Assembly: GCA_965216425.1 (NCBI GenBank)
Contig: CBDCFV010000006.1
Coordinates: 806,001 to 870,000, forward strand
From: CBDCFV01 sp965216425
GTDB lineage: Bacteria > Chloroflexota > Dehalococcoidia > Lucifugimonadales > UBA3495
Direction: 5' to 3'
DNA: 64,000 bases
Shown here: piece by piece, positions 26,803 through 35,798 of the stretch
Layout of the letters: every line of letters starts with the position of its first letter
Position numbering within the stretch: position 1 is the first letter of the stretch
The notes under the pieces: model-generated
Told to the model about the DNA's origin: nothing
What the model saw: only the letters and a program-made list of their open reading frames with translations
Databases searched by the model: none
Made by a program: the position numbers and the translations under genes

Positions 26803-26805
26803 TAG

Positions 26806-27022
26806 TGACGCACCAGCCGAAGTTAGGGTGATGCGTCTTCAGTTGAAAATAAATCGTCATCACTTGTTCAGGGCGATAGAGACCTTGATCAAGGGGATCA
26901 ATCCGTACTTCCGGTAATTCGCTTCGTAGTCTAGCATTATGATTCTGCCAAGTGAACCACGCGACAAATTCCGCAACCACAAAGGTGGCAACGGTAAAGG
27001 TTAGGGAGATTGGCTCAATCAC
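26806..27022 (-). pseudogene. 5' part of a small membrane-anchored host gene, cut by insertion
   Basis: The GTG start gives MIEPISLTFTVATFVVAEFV, one N-terminal membrane helix, followed by a soluble part with QVMTIYFQLKTHHPNFGWCV. The frame then runs into the IS630 end. Joined to 23663-23724, the gene would encode about 91 residues. The family is not recognised, and the ribosome site is weak. Confidence 0.4.
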
Positions 27023-27481
27023 TGGGCTAATCTATCTCAAGCAACTTACTTATATCTAGTTCCTACCCAAGATACGGTACTCCTCCATCAGCCCTTTCGG
27101 TCTTGGGAATCCTTATCGGTCTCGGTCGTGATGAAGAACTTGATCTAAACCCATCAAACTGAGCAAGGTCTTGAATCACCAAAATCGTCCCAATCAAACG
27201 AATCACAGTTCAGACAACTATCTAATGAGGCCCCGCCCCTGACACCCCGTCGTTGACACCTCGGATTACATCTCAGTACCTTGAAACAAGCAACAAGCAG
27301 ACCGGAACTGCAGCCGGTCTGCGCTGGATCACCGCTGGACCACCCAAGGAGGCAAAGGACCATACGTCTCTCCCGCCGCCCAAGCAAAATGGGAGAAAGT
27401 GAGAGGAAATGAGAGGGAAATCAAGAATTTCCCCTGCCGTACCCTCCAAGATACACAACACGTCGAGGTGAAGGTTTACTT
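27023..27481. other. Intergenic region of 459 nt
   Basis: A/T-richer than its surroundings, with no convincing gene. It contains the left copy of a 33-nt direct repeat (27336-27368) and a purine-rich stretch near 27390-27425. Confidence 0.5.
27336..27368 (+). repeat. 33-nt direct repeat, left copy
   Basis: 28 of 33 bases match 27864-27896. The shared core CCAAGGAGGCAA contains an AGGAGG. The two copies bracket the small gene at 27482. Confidence 0.65.
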
Positions 27482-27808
27482 ATGGGAGAACTGAGAGCCC
27501 GCGTCCGCGCCCTTCAGAAAAAAATGGTCCTGGAACTGGCCATCGTCTGGTTTCGCCGGTTGGTCAGAGAATTTCGTCTCCAGTGGTTCGTCGCCCTCAC
27601 CGACCGTAAACCCCTACCCGAGCCCTCTTCCTTCGGCTCCCGGGTAGTCAGGGCCGGCTTCCGGCTGCCCACCTTCATGGAGATCAACAAATACTTGGAG
27701 AAATGCCGCCGCAAAAAGGTCGAAATCGACGGCCATGAACTCCTGCGGACCCTCATCCCTTGGGTAAGTAAATACCGCTTGGACCTGGTCTGGGCGGAAG
27801 AGGACTGA
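27482..27808 (+). CDS. Small basic hypothetical protein
   Basis: A 108-residue basic protein that I do not recognise. It begins MGELRARVRALQKKMVLELA, an amphipathic helix, followed by alternating charged and aromatic segments (FRLQWFVALTDR, FMEINKYLEKCRRKK). There is no signal peptide or membrane helix. A GGTGAAGG stretch upstream of the ATG is a possible ribosome site. It lies between the two copies of a 33-nt direct repeat and next to the insertion-sequence cluster, so it may be part of a mobile or duplicated unit. It is a real gene more likely than not, because no better frame exists here. Confidence 0.5.
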   Translation: MGELRARVRALQKKMVLELAIVWFRRLVREFRLQWFVALTDRKPLPEPSSFGSRVVRAGFRLPTFMEINKYLEKCRRKKVEIDGHELLRTLIPWVSKYRLDLVWAEED

Positions 27809-27863
27809 TTCGCCGCGGTCACCCACATCAAACGAGTCCTCGGCCCGATACGACTGCCGGCGC

Positions 27864-27896
27864 CGGACCATCCAAGGAGGCAATGGACGATACATC
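27864..27896 (+). repeat. 33-nt direct repeat, right copy
   Basis: Matches 27336-27368 at 28 of 33 positions, same orientation, 528 nt away. Confidence 0.65.
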
Positions 27897-27915
27897 ACCC
27901 ACGCCAGCTCTGTCC

Positions 27916-29337
27916 CTACCGGGCAGGCCGCTCGCCCATGACCATGGTGATGGTGTCGCGTCCCCCGTCGCGGAACAGTTGCACTTCGGCCTGTTGATGG
28001 GCCTCCAGGTCCTGCCGCAGCATACGCATAAGGTCGAGCACCGTGGCGACTTCCTTCCCGTCTATCGACGTGACTATATCGCCCGGACGGATGCCCGCCT
28101 TGTCCGACGGGCCGCCTTGAAGAACGTCCTGGATGATGACGCCCTCCCGGATGGGCAGGCCGAATTGCGCGGCCATGTCAGGCGTCAGGTCAGCCAGGAA
28201 CACCCCCATCCAAGCCCACTTGACCTTGCCGTCCTTGATTAACTGCCCGGACACTTCGATGGCGGTCTCCATGTTTATGGCAAAGCCTATACCCTCGAAG
28301 TGCGGCCTCCCGAAATCTCCGCCCCGCAGCACCGCGGTATTGATGCCGACCAGGTCGCCGTTCATGTTGATCAATGGGCCTCCGCTGTTGCCCGGATTGA
28401 TCGATGTGTCTGTCTGGACCAAGTCGTACAGCGGCGTGCCGTCGCTACCGCCTATCGTGCGGCCCATCGCCGATACCACCCCCACAGTCACCGTAGGTCC
28501 GCCCGGCAGCGCCAACGCGTTGCCTATGGCTATGACCCACTCGCCGACCCGCAAGTGGACGTCGTCGTTCAATGCCAGGAAGGTGTCGTATGTCCCCGGA
28601 AGTCGTAAGACAGCCAAATCGGACAGCCTGTCCGCTCCAACCATTTCCGCTTCCCTTTGGGAGCCGTCGTCCATGGTGACAATGATCTTGGCCGCGCCTT
28701 CAATCACGTGGTTGTTGGTGATGACCAACCCGTCCTCGCTGATTATCACGCCGGTCCCGCTGCCGAAGTCCCGCCTCACCATCCCGAACCGGTCTCTGAG
28801 CACTACTTCGGTCACCAAAGACACCACCGCCGGCCTCACTCGCTCCACCGTATCCGCGACGTTGGGCAATTGCAGCACCGTTACGGCTGTAGACGGAGGG
28901 GTTGCAGGACTATTGGTTGGTCTGTCCTGCGCTTCGCCGGGACCGGCTACCGGCGTTGGAGTGGCGATTTCCTGCATCAGCTGCGGTGTTGCGGTTGCGA
29001 TGTCCCGTACTGAGGGCGCCGGTGTGGCGGTGGCGACGTTCCAGCCTGACGGTGGCGATATCGCTACGTCCGGCAGCTCCATGGCAACCGTCGCGGCTGG
29101 ATTCGAAATCTCTGGCTGCGGACTCTTGCCGGCAACCACATCCTCCGGCTCTTCGGCATCGACTCGCGCCGCCTCGGTTCCGCTGGCATCGGCGGAGTCA
29201 AGCCCTATCTCAGCGGTGGGAGCAGTCATTGAACAGGCCGCCAGCGCCAATAGCAGAGCCGGTACAACAAGCCAAACAGGCCCCTGCCTTATACCGACGG
29301 CAGGTCGCATCAAGCTCGAAACCAACCGAAACATCAC
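27916..29337 (-). CDS. HtrA/DegP-family serine protease with PDZ domain
   Basis: A 473-residue extracytoplasmic protease for misfolded proteins. It has a lipoprotein signal (LALAAC) and a low-complexity Thr/Pro-rich linker with repeated ATATPAP-type segments (about 50-145). The trypsin-like domain has catalytic His210 (ITNNHVIEG), Asp240 (SDLAVLRL) and Ser318 (NPGNSGGPL), and one PDZ domain follows (DKAGIRPGDIVTSIDGKEV). The start codon overlaps the stop of RNase PH (GTGATG), so the two genes are translationally coupled, with rph first. Confidence 0.93.
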   Translation of the reverse strand: MMFRLVSSLMRPAVGIRQGPVWLVVPALLLALAACSMTAPTAEIGLDSADASGTEAARVDAEEPEDVVAGKSPQPEISNPAATVAMELPDVAISPPSGWNVATATPAPSVRDIATATPQLMQEIATPTPVAGPGEAQDRPTNSPATPPSTAVTVLQLPNVADTVERVRPAVVSLVTEVVLRDRFGMVRRDFGSGTGVIISEDGLVITNNHVIEGAAKIIVTMDDGSQREAEMVGADRLSDLAVLRLPGTYDTFLALNDDVHLRVGEWVIAIGNALALPGGPTVTVGVVSAMGRTIGGSDGTPLYDLVQTDTSINPGNSGGPLINMNGDLVGINTAVLRGGDFGRPHFEGIGFAINMETAIEVSGQLIKDGKVKWAWMGVFLADLTPDMAAQFGLPIREGVIIQDVLQGGPSDKAGIRPGDIVTSIDGKEVATVLDLMRMLRQDLEAHQQAEVQLFRDGGRDTITMVMGERPAR

Positions 29338-30074
29338 CCCCGCGTCAATGCCTCCTGTTGCGCGGCAAACAGCGGCGCCATGCCCTCGTCGGCCAACTCC
29401 AGGATGTCGGCCACCCTCTGGCGCGGGAAGGGGGCTGCTTCGGTGGCGCCCTGAAGCTCCACTAAATCGCCGCTTTTGGTCATCACCAGATTGAAGTCCA
29501 CGTCAGCCCGGAAGTCCTCTTCGTAACACAAGTCAAGCAACAGTTCATCATCAATCAAGCCGACGCTTATCGCCGCCACCGCGTCCAAAAGGGGGATTCT
29601 ACGCAGCACACGATGGTCAACCAGCACTTTCAATGCTTGATGCAGGGCCACGTACGCTCCGGTAATAGCCGCGGTGCGGGTGCCCCCGTCGGCTTGGAGC
29701 ACATCGCAGTCCACTTGTACCGTGCGCTCACCCAAGGCTTCCAAGTCCGTAACCGCCCTCAACGACCTGCCGATAAGCCGTTGAATCTCTTGAGAACGCC
29801 CGCTGATCCGGCCTCCGTCTCTCTCCCGCGAGGTCCTGGTCGTGGTAGAGCGGGGCAGCATCGCGTACTCCGCAGTGACCCATCCTTTGCCCTGACCTCT
29901 CAGGAATTGAGGAACACGTTCATCCACAGAGGCGGCGCAGAGGACCCGAGTGTCTCCCATTTCGATTACCGCCGATCCCTCGGCGAACTTCTGGAAACCC
30001 GTTGTTATGTTAACCGGTCGGGCTTCGTCCCAACGGCGTCCGTCGGTTCTGGCCAAAGTACGTACTTCCTTCAC
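29334..30074 (-). CDS. rph: Ribonuclease PH
   Basis: A 246-residue phosphorolytic 3' exonuclease that trims tRNA precursors. The sequence follows the family from RTDGRRWDEARPVNITTGFQ through DTRVLCAASVDERVPQFLRG and the phosphate-site GRSQEIQRLIGRSLRAV, to CDVLQADGGTRTAAITGAYVA. DELLLDLCYEEDFRADVDFN holds the conserved acidic residues. The length is normal for the family (about 240). It is the first gene of a two-gene leftward operon with the HtrA protease. The start ATG is the first of the frame, and an upstream repeat-rich stretch separates it from comEC. Confidence 0.95.
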   Translation of the reverse strand: MKEVRTLARTDGRRWDEARPVNITTGFQKFAEGSAVIEMGDTRVLCAASVDERVPQFLRGQGKGWVTAEYAMLPRSTTTRTSRERDGGRISGRSQEIQRLIGRSLRAVTDLEALGERTVQVDCDVLQADGGTRTAAITGAYVALHQALKVLVDHRVLRRIPLLDAVAAISVGLIDDELLLDLCYEEDFRADVDFNLVMTKSGDLVELQGATEAAPFPRQRVADILELADEGMAPLFAAQQEALTRG

Positions 30075-30240
30075 GTAGTCCCGCTTGACGAATGTTCAAG
30101 AGGGCTGCGTTTCAGTATACATGACCTCGCATCCCCGCTGTTTCCGGCAGCGGTCAGCGAGGTTCACGGCGGCAGCCAGCGACCGTCCCCCCACAGTCAC
30201 TGGACGTCGCCCTCGCGATCACCGAACGTCGTCCCCGCGG

Positions 30241-32742
30241 TCACTGAACGTCACCCCCGCGAAGGCGGGGGTCATTCCCGGTTTTCACCCACAATTCAAC
30301 TCCGTCGCTGATTAACTCCACGCTCCCATCCAGGTCGGTCCTGAAAACACTGTCCGATCCCAGATTACGTATCAGCCGGTCCATGACTTCACTGTGAGGA
30401 TGCCCGTAGCGGTTATCCGCCCCGGCTGAGACAATCGCCAGGGACGGGCTTACTTTCTCCAGGAATGATACCGTTGTCGACGAACGGCTGCCGTGGTGGC
30501 CCACCTTGAGCACCGTACTCTTCAGACTGTCCGGGCCCCGCGCCAAGCGGGTCTCCGCCGGAGCTTCAATGTCGGCGGTCAACAGATAACTTATCCGTCC
30601 ATAGGACAGTCTCATTACGACCGAGTTGTTGTTCCGGTCGGCGGGTGTGCCCGCGAACGGTGTCGCCGGCGGATTCAGCACTTCCAGCGTGATACCCGGC
30701 TCCAATTCGACCAAGTGCCCGGAGGCTACCTGCACCGGCTCTATCCCGTTCCGTCTCAGCGCGGCTTCCCATTGGGGCCCTATGACAGCACCATCGTCAG
30801 TTGTCCCCATCAGCACCGCCTCGACCTCATATCTGTCCAATACCTCGATCAAACCCCTGGCGTGATCTTCGTCCATGTGGGTAACTACCACCAAGTCCAG
30901 GGTGCGGTCGCCCGGAGACAGGACCCCGGCGAGAGCGTGCACCAATCCTTCCAAGTCCGGCCCGCCGTCAACAAGCACCTGCTTGCCCCGCGGAGTGTCG
31001 ATAAGGGTGCTGTCTCCTTGACCCACGTCAAAGAAATGCACCACCAGGTTTTCGTCCGCCGGTCTGAAGACTTGTACCCACAACACGACGACGCCCGCCA
31101 GTAGAGCCACAGCGAACATCGCGCTTCCCAATGACAACCCATGTGTCGACCCGCTGCTGGGGTCCCTGCCTGCTACACGGCCCATTATTTCTTCCAGCTT
31201 GGCAAAGACCGCCTTCAACCGAACAAAGCCTCCCGGAATAAGCAGTAACCCTCCCAACACCAAGTACCAAGCCCACAAAAACGGCGTTCCTACCCAAAAA
31301 CCGGAGACCGACACCGTAGGAAACACACAGACCACACCCAGCAAATAGCTCAGCGGCACCCATGTAAGCCACCCGAAGAATTGGCTTGGCAGCACGTGCA
31401 CCAATCCTGCCGTCGCGGTTGCCATGGATCCAACCAGTATCGCGGGAAGCGCGGGTAGGGCCAGTAGGGTAGTAAAGATTCCCAGGAGCGGGACGCGCTC
31501 GAAATTGACTGCTACCAACGGCCACGTTGCCAGCGTCGCCGCGGCGGAGATGACCAATGCGGAGGAGGCCACCCTGGAACCTTCCCAAAACCACGCACGC
31601 CGCCAAGTAGCGGCTGACTCAGCCCGCCTTGCTGCCCATCCGGATATTCGGGCTTGATATGGCAACGCCAGGACAATCCCCGCCAGCGCGGTGAAGCTGA
31701 GCTGGAACGAGACCTGGCCCAGCACTTTAGGATCGATCCCAACCATGACGGCAGCACTGAGGGCCAAGGACGGCAGAACGCTTCGGGGCCGGCCCACCGC
31801 CCACGCCAGCAATAACACGGTGCCCATGATGGCGGCTCGGACCACCGAGATAGGAAGCCCGCTTACCAGAGCGTATCCCCAGACCACCGCAACGGAAATG
31901 GCCAAATATACGTGCCAGCGCCGTCCCAGCAACCGGGACGCAGCAACCATCGTCAACGCCAATATCACCCCAACGTGGAGGCCGGATATAGCCAGCAGAT
32001 GCGATGTCCCGGTACGACGAAAGGACTCTTCCACGTCCTCAGGCAACGCGCTCCGAAGCCCAAGCAACAAAGCTTGCGCCAGCGAAGCGTGAGGCTCGGT
32101 CATAGCTTGTTCCAACCGGTCCGCCAACGCCCGCCGCAGATCAAATACTTTGCCCAGCAACGCCGAACTAAGGGAGCCGGACTCCGGCGGCAGCATGTGA
32201 GCGGAGTGCGTGTACAGGATGCCCGAGATTCCTTGGTTGGCAAGGTAAGCCGGATAGTCGAAACCACCAAAGGGCTGCGGTCGGCGAAGCTCTCCTTCCA
32301 GCCTCAACTCGTCTCCATACCTGAAATACCCACCGTCGCGACTGGCAAGGAGAGACTCGGGAGGAGTGGCGTACACCAGAATCCTGGCGCTGACGGGCTT
32401 CATAACCCCGGCCTCGTCAACGGCGTTCACGTCAAAGGGGAACCTGATGCGGCGGGCAGTGGGCTCCGGGTAGTCGGATATACGCCCAACCAATACCGCC
32501 GGCCCATCGTCCCTTAACAGCGACGGGGCTGCGGCGCCTGGGAGCGCCTCGACCCGCAACAACCCAAGCAGCAAGACCCCCGCCAGCAGAGCAGGCCAAA
32601 CGGGCCGGTGGACCGCTCGGCTCAGCAGCGCCAAGAGCAGGATGGCCAGCATCAGCAACCCTACCGGCAGAAGGGGTGGGTCAACCTCCAATCCCAGCAT
32701 GGTCCCGGCAATCCATGCCGCAGCCAAAAACGCCAGCTTCAT
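30241..32742 (-). CDS. comEC: ComEC/Rec2 DNA-uptake channel with C-terminal beta-lactamase-fold domain
   Basis: An 833-residue integral membrane protein that carries single-stranded DNA across the membrane during transformation. The N-terminal membrane/OB part (DUF4131) is followed by the competence domain (SHLLAISGLHVGVILAL is the signature) with many helices. The C-terminal MBL domain has HFFDVGQGDSTLIDTPRG, VVTHMDEDHARG and LKVGHHGSRSST. The gene follows comEA by 36 nt on the same strand. The last codons (GNDPRLRGGDVQ) are encoded by a REP-like palindrome, which extends the natural C-terminus. Confidence 0.94.
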   Translation of the reverse strand: MKLAFLAAAWIAGTMLGLEVDPPLLPVGLLMLAILLLALLSRAVHRPVWPALLAGVLLLGLLRVEALPGAAAPSLLRDDGPAVLVGRISDYPEPTARRIRFPFDVNAVDEAGVMKPVSARILVYATPPESLLASRDGGYFRYGDELRLEGELRRPQPFGGFDYPAYLANQGISGILYTHSAHMLPPESGSLSSALLGKVFDLRRALADRLEQAMTEPHASLAQALLLGLRSALPEDVEESFRRTGTSHLLAISGLHVGVILALTMVAASRLLGRRWHVYLAISVAVVWGYALVSGLPISVVRAAIMGTVLLLAWAVGRPRSVLPSLALSAAVMVGIDPKVLGQVSFQLSFTALAGIVLALPYQARISGWAARRAESAATWRRAWFWEGSRVASSALVISAAATLATWPLVAVNFERVPLLGIFTTLLALPALPAILVGSMATATAGLVHVLPSQFFGWLTWVPLSYLLGVVCVFPTVSVSGFWVGTPFLWAWYLVLGGLLLIPGGFVRLKAVFAKLEEIMGRVAGRDPSSGSTHGLSLGSAMFAVALLAGVVVLWVQVFRPADENLVVHFFDVGQGDSTLIDTPRGKQVLVDGGPDLEGLVHALAGVLSPGDRTLDLVVVTHMDEDHARGLIEVLDRYEVEAVLMGTTDDGAVIGPQWEAALRRNGIEPVQVASGHLVELEPGITLEVLNPPATPFAGTPADRNNNSVVMRLSYGRISYLLTADIEAPAETRLARGPDSLKSTVLKVGHHGSRSSTTVSFLEKVSPSLAIVSAGADNRYGHPHSEVMDRLIRNLGSDSVFRTDLDGSVELISDGVELWVKTGNDPRLRGGDVQ
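30253..30272. repeat. REP-like palindrome inside the end of comEC
   Basis: ACCCCCGC-gaag-GCGGGGGT is a perfect 8-bp palindrome variant of the family core. It encodes part of the ComEC tail and ends about 12 nt before the stop. Degenerate GTC-CCCGCGG copies lie immediately downstream (30205-30245). Confidence 0.75.
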
Positions 32743-32778
32743 ACCGGCGTCTCCGCAAAAACCCAGTCCGGAGAGGCG

Positions 32779-33444
32779 TTAATGCTCCGGACCCGCGGTT
32801 ACTAAAGGTCGGATACTGTTATAAATGGCACTGCCAATCCCCGGGACGCGCGTAACCTCTTCTACCGATTGAAAGAGGCCGTTTTGTTCTCGGTCATCTA
32901 CTATTGCTTGCGCCCGGACCGGCCCAATACCCGGCAAAGTCTCCAGTAAGTCAGAGGAAGCCGTGTTGAGGTTTACCAAGCCCCCGTTTGACGTTGAATT
33001 CTCTCGGGAAGCGCCTTGTCCCAATACAGGGTTGGCTGCTTCTGCGACGGAAGGCCGGGGAGTCTCTCCAAGCCGCGGCATGTGGTAATAGGCTTCATCC
33101 TCAACCCGTCGGGCCAAGTTAATCGCCTCCAGGTCTGCTTCCTCGTCGCCCCCTCCGGCCGCCGCCAGTGCGTCTTCCAACCGGTCTCCAGGCTGCAAAC
33201 GGTACACGCCCGGGTACCGGACCGCTCCGGCAATATAGACCTTCAACTCCGACTCGGCTGCCGTAATCTCGGTGTATTTGGCATCCGATTGCCCGGTCCC
33301 GGTCGCCTCCGACGTTGGCAACACTATCCGTATGGGCGCATTGTCGTCACGGCGAAACAGAAGGACGACTGCCGCCAGGATGAGGCCTCCGGCCAGCAGC
33401 GCCACCAACGCGATCGCTAATTTACCACTTCGGGACTCCGGCAT
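32779..33444 (-). CDS. comEA: ComEA-type DNA-binding competence protein
   Basis: About 221 residues from the chosen ATG at 33444, where the membrane helix begins 8 residues in (LAIALVALLAGGLILAAVVL). The longer frame upstream runs across the divergent promoter region of ilvE. An SLBB domain (VYIAGAVRYPGVYRLQPGDR) is followed by a helix-hairpin-helix domain with VNLNTASSDLLETLPGIGPV and TRVPGIGSAIYNSI. The protein binds incoming double-stranded DNA at the membrane and hands it to ComEC, whose gene follows. Natural competence is therefore plausible, although pilus genes are not in the window. Confidence 0.92.
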   Translation of the reverse strand: MPESRSGKLAIALVALLAGGLILAAVVLLFRRDDNAPIRIVLPTSEATGTGQSDAKYTEITAAESELKVYIAGAVRYPGVYRLQPGDRLEDALAAAGGGDEEADLEAINLARRVEDEAYYHMPRLGETPRPSVAEAANPVLGQGASRENSTSNGGLVNLNTASSDLLETLPGIGPVRAQAIVDDREQNGLFQSVEEVTRVPGIGSAIYNSIRPLVTAGPEH

Positions 33445-33534
33445 ACACAAGAACCGCCGCCCGGAAAGTTGCCTTGTTTTTATAGCGGGCGTCCGATTAT
33501 AATTTACGGAACTTTCCGGGGAAAGGGGTCTTAG

Positions 33535-34494
33535 GTGAGCACAGGTCAAGCCTCCAGCGCAAACGAACTACAAGCATTCTTCCAAGGACAGTATGTGCCT
33601 CTGAGCGAGGCCAAAGTCAACGTAATGACTCATGCTCTCCACTATGGCACCGGGGTATTTGAGGGCATCAGGGGCAACTGGAACGAGGAAAAAGGCCTCG
33701 TCCACATCTTCCGGCTCCGGGAGCACTACGAGCGACTGCTGGCCGGTTGCCGCCTGTTGATGTTGGACATTCCGTACAATGCGGATGAACTCAGCGAGAT
33801 TACCGTCGAGTTGGTGGAGCGCAACGAGCACCGGCAGGATATTTACATCCGGCCGCTGGCGTACAAGAGTGCTGAGATGGTGGCCAACTTGAAACTTCAG
33901 GATCTCGCCAGCGACTTCACCCTGATCACTGTTCCCTTCGGGAATTACCTAGGGTCGGATCGACTGCGGTGCTGCACCTCATCGTGGCGCCGAGTGGACG
34001 ATCCTATGATCCCGGCCCGGCTAAAGATCAGCGGCATTTACGTCAACAGCATCCTGGCGAAGACCGAGGCCACCCTGGCCGGGTTCGACGAGGCCATCAT
34101 CCTCAACCATGACGGCCACGTATGCGAAGGTTCCGGCGAAAACATTTTTGTGGTTACCAACGGACAACTCGTCACTTCGTCGCTGGAAGACAACGTGCTG
34201 CCCGGCATCACCCGCGACACCATCATCCAACTGGCCCAACGGGAACTGGGTATGGAGGTGGTGCAACGCACCATAGACCGCAGTGAATTGTATCTGGCTG
34301 ACGAGGTCTTCCTCACCGGCACCGCGGCCCATTTGACGCCGGTAATCGAGTTGGACAACCGCCCCATCGCCGATAGAAACCCGGGACCTGTTTCTACTAA
34401 ACTGCAAAAAATGTACTTCGACATCGTAGTGGGCCGGAACCCCAAGTACCTCCATTGGTGCACCACCGCCCAACCTCGCTTGGTCACCGTTTAA
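33535..34494 (+). CDS. ilvE: Branched-chain amino acid aminotransferase
   Basis: A 319-residue PLP enzyme of fold type IV that makes or breaks down valine, leucine and isoleucine. The N-terminus contains THALHYGTGVFEGIRGNWN, the PLP lysine is Lys164 in ARLKISG, and the phosphate-binding region CEGSGENIFVV and LTGTAAHLTPV follow. D-amino acid aminotransferase and aminodeoxychorismate lyase share the fold, but the length and the YGTGVFEG motif favour IlvE. The start is GTG with GGGGAAAGGGG upstream. It is divergent from comEA. Confidence 0.92.
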   Translation: MSTGQASSANELQAFFQGQYVPLSEAKVNVMTHALHYGTGVFEGIRGNWNEEKGLVHIFRLREHYERLLAGCRLLMLDIPYNADELSEITVELVERNEHRQDIYIRPLAYKSAEMVANLKLQDLASDFTLITVPFGNYLGSDRLRCCTSSWRRVDDPMIPARLKISGIYVNSILAKTEATLAGFDEAIILNHDGHVCEGSGENIFVVTNGQLVTSSLEDNVLPGITRDTIIQLAQRELGMEVVQRTIDRSELYLADEVFLTGTAAHLTPVIELDNRPIADRNPGPVSTKLQKMYFDIVVGRNPKYLHWCTTAQPRLVTV

Positions 34495-34651
34495 GTCACA
34501 GTCCAAGCGGGTCTCTCAAAGGGCCGGGCCGAAAACCGTCAACGTTTGTCACGGGGGGTTTGCATTGCCTCTCGCGCATGTCACCGACGCGCCGGATGAG
34601 TCAACCGCTAGCCCCCAGCATTAGTGATTCTCTCCGGAGAGAGGGTCCCAG

Positions 34652-35302
34652 TTGCCGCCGAATAGCTTTGATTGGTTGATTGCTGGCCTGATTTCTTACT
34701 TGGTAGGAAGCACCCCCACTGCTTACTTGGCCGCGCGGTGGCTGAAGGGAGAGGACCTGCGCCGGTTGGGAGACCGCAATCTTGGCGCGGCCAACGTCTA
34801 CCGCAACATCGGCTCCCGCGCCGGAATAGCTGTGGGAATCATCGACATCGCCAAGGGGTCAGCCGCGGTATTGCTGGCCCAAGCGTTGTTCAACTCCACC
34901 GCCGCCGAAATGATCGCCGGGGTCGCAGCCGTGGCCGGGCACAACTGGCCGGTCCACTTCAGGTTGAGGGGTGGACGGGGCGCTGCTACGGGAGTAGGCG
35001 TCTTGATTGCTGTGCTGCCCGCGCTGGCCCTCCCTCTGGGCATCACGGGGTTGTGTATCCTGTGGCTGACCAGAAAGGCGATTATATCCTTGGCATTCTT
35101 TCTTATCACCGTCCCGGTCCTAACTTGGTGGCTGGCCAAATACCCGTATCCTGTCGCTGCTTGGTGGCCGGTCCAATACTCCTACGAGGTTGCAGCCTTC
35201 GCGTTGGGCATACCCATTCTGGTCGGCGTCAGCCACTTTCTCAGCATCCGGCGGGGCTCTGCGCCGGACGCTGACGGTGAACCGGCCCTTCCTCAAGGTT
35301 AG
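34652..35302 (+). CDS. plsY: Glycerol-3-phosphate acyltransferase PlsY
   Basis: A 216-residue membrane enzyme that transfers the acyl group of acyl phosphate to glycerol-3-phosphate, the first step of phospholipid synthesis. The three family motifs are seen: ISYLVGSTPTAYL with GDRNLGAANVYRN, GHNWPVHFRLRGGRGAATGVG, and the later RKAIISLAF. Five hydrophobic helices are visible. The start is TTG, with AGAGAGGG about 8 nt upstream. It is followed closely by a small membrane protein gene and a PAP2-like gene on the same strand, suggesting a membrane-lipid cluster. Confidence 0.92.
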   Translation: MPPNSFDWLIAGLISYLVGSTPTAYLAARWLKGEDLRRLGDRNLGAANVYRNIGSRAGIAVGIIDIAKGSAAVLLAQALFNSTAAEMIAGVAAVAGHNWPVHFRLRGGRGAATGVGVLIAVLPALALPLGITGLCILWLTRKAIISLAFFLITVPVLTWWLAKYPYPVAAWWPVQYSYEVAAFALGIPILVGVSHFLSIRRGSAPDADGEPALPQG

Positions 35303-35310
35303 GCAGGACC

Positions 35311-35796
35311 GTGGGCGAGTCATTTATCCTCGACTATATCCTCTTGGTCTTCTTTGGCTCATGCGGCGTTTTTCAAGCGGCGGCGGCTTCGAACGGACTG
35401 TGGGGTCTGATGCTCTTCAGGTCGCCGGCCATTAGCTTTCTGCTTGGCATAGCCTTGTTGGCCGGGGCGGTTACGTGGTTTTTTGTGTCTGAACCGCGTA
35501 GCCTGCCTGACACCGGAGCCGGCTTGACCGGCAACGAACAGTTCGGGTACTTCTTCACCGGTGGCGGCGCGGGTCTGGCTTTTACATTGCCGGTTACTTC
35601 AATCAGGAACAGTAGGCTGGGTGGGGGCTTATCGGACATGGCACAGGGCATGGACGCGCTGACAAAGAGCAATTACCCGCGGACGTTACACCGCATCTTC
35701 AAGCACTTGAACAACCAAGGCTTAGGAGCTGAATTTCAAGGCTGGGCAAGAAACCAGCACGCCGGGGCCTCGGACCGGCGTCTCGGGCTAAGTTAG
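35311..35796 (+). CDS. Hypothetical membrane protein
   Basis: A 161-residue protein with two or three membrane helices: ILDYILLVFFGSCGVFQAAA, FLLGIALLAGAVTWFF and a weaker GYFFTGGGAGLAFTLPV. A soluble, Arg/Asn/His-rich C-terminal tail follows. I do not recognise a named family. It begins 9 nt after plsY and ends 2 nt before the PAP2-like frame, so the three are probably one transcript. A role in membrane lipid handling is inference from position alone. Confidence 0.7.
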   Translation: MGESFILDYILLVFFGSCGVFQAAAASNGLWGLMLFRSPAISFLLGIALLAGAVTWFFVSEPRSLPDTGAGLTGNEQFGYFFTGGGAGLAFTLPVTSIRNSRLGGGLSDMAQGMDALTKSNYPRTLHRIFKHLNNQGLGAEFQGWARNQHAGASDRRLGLS

Positions 35797-35798
35797 CC

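Noticed and set aside
23660..27480. Defence island or CRISPR array in the mobile region
   Set aside because: No regularly spaced repeats, cas genes or restriction genes were found; the region is explained by three insertion sequences and a split host gene.
30075..30240. Small genes between rph and comEC
   Set aside because: The frames there consist of degenerate repeat sequence with no ribosome site.
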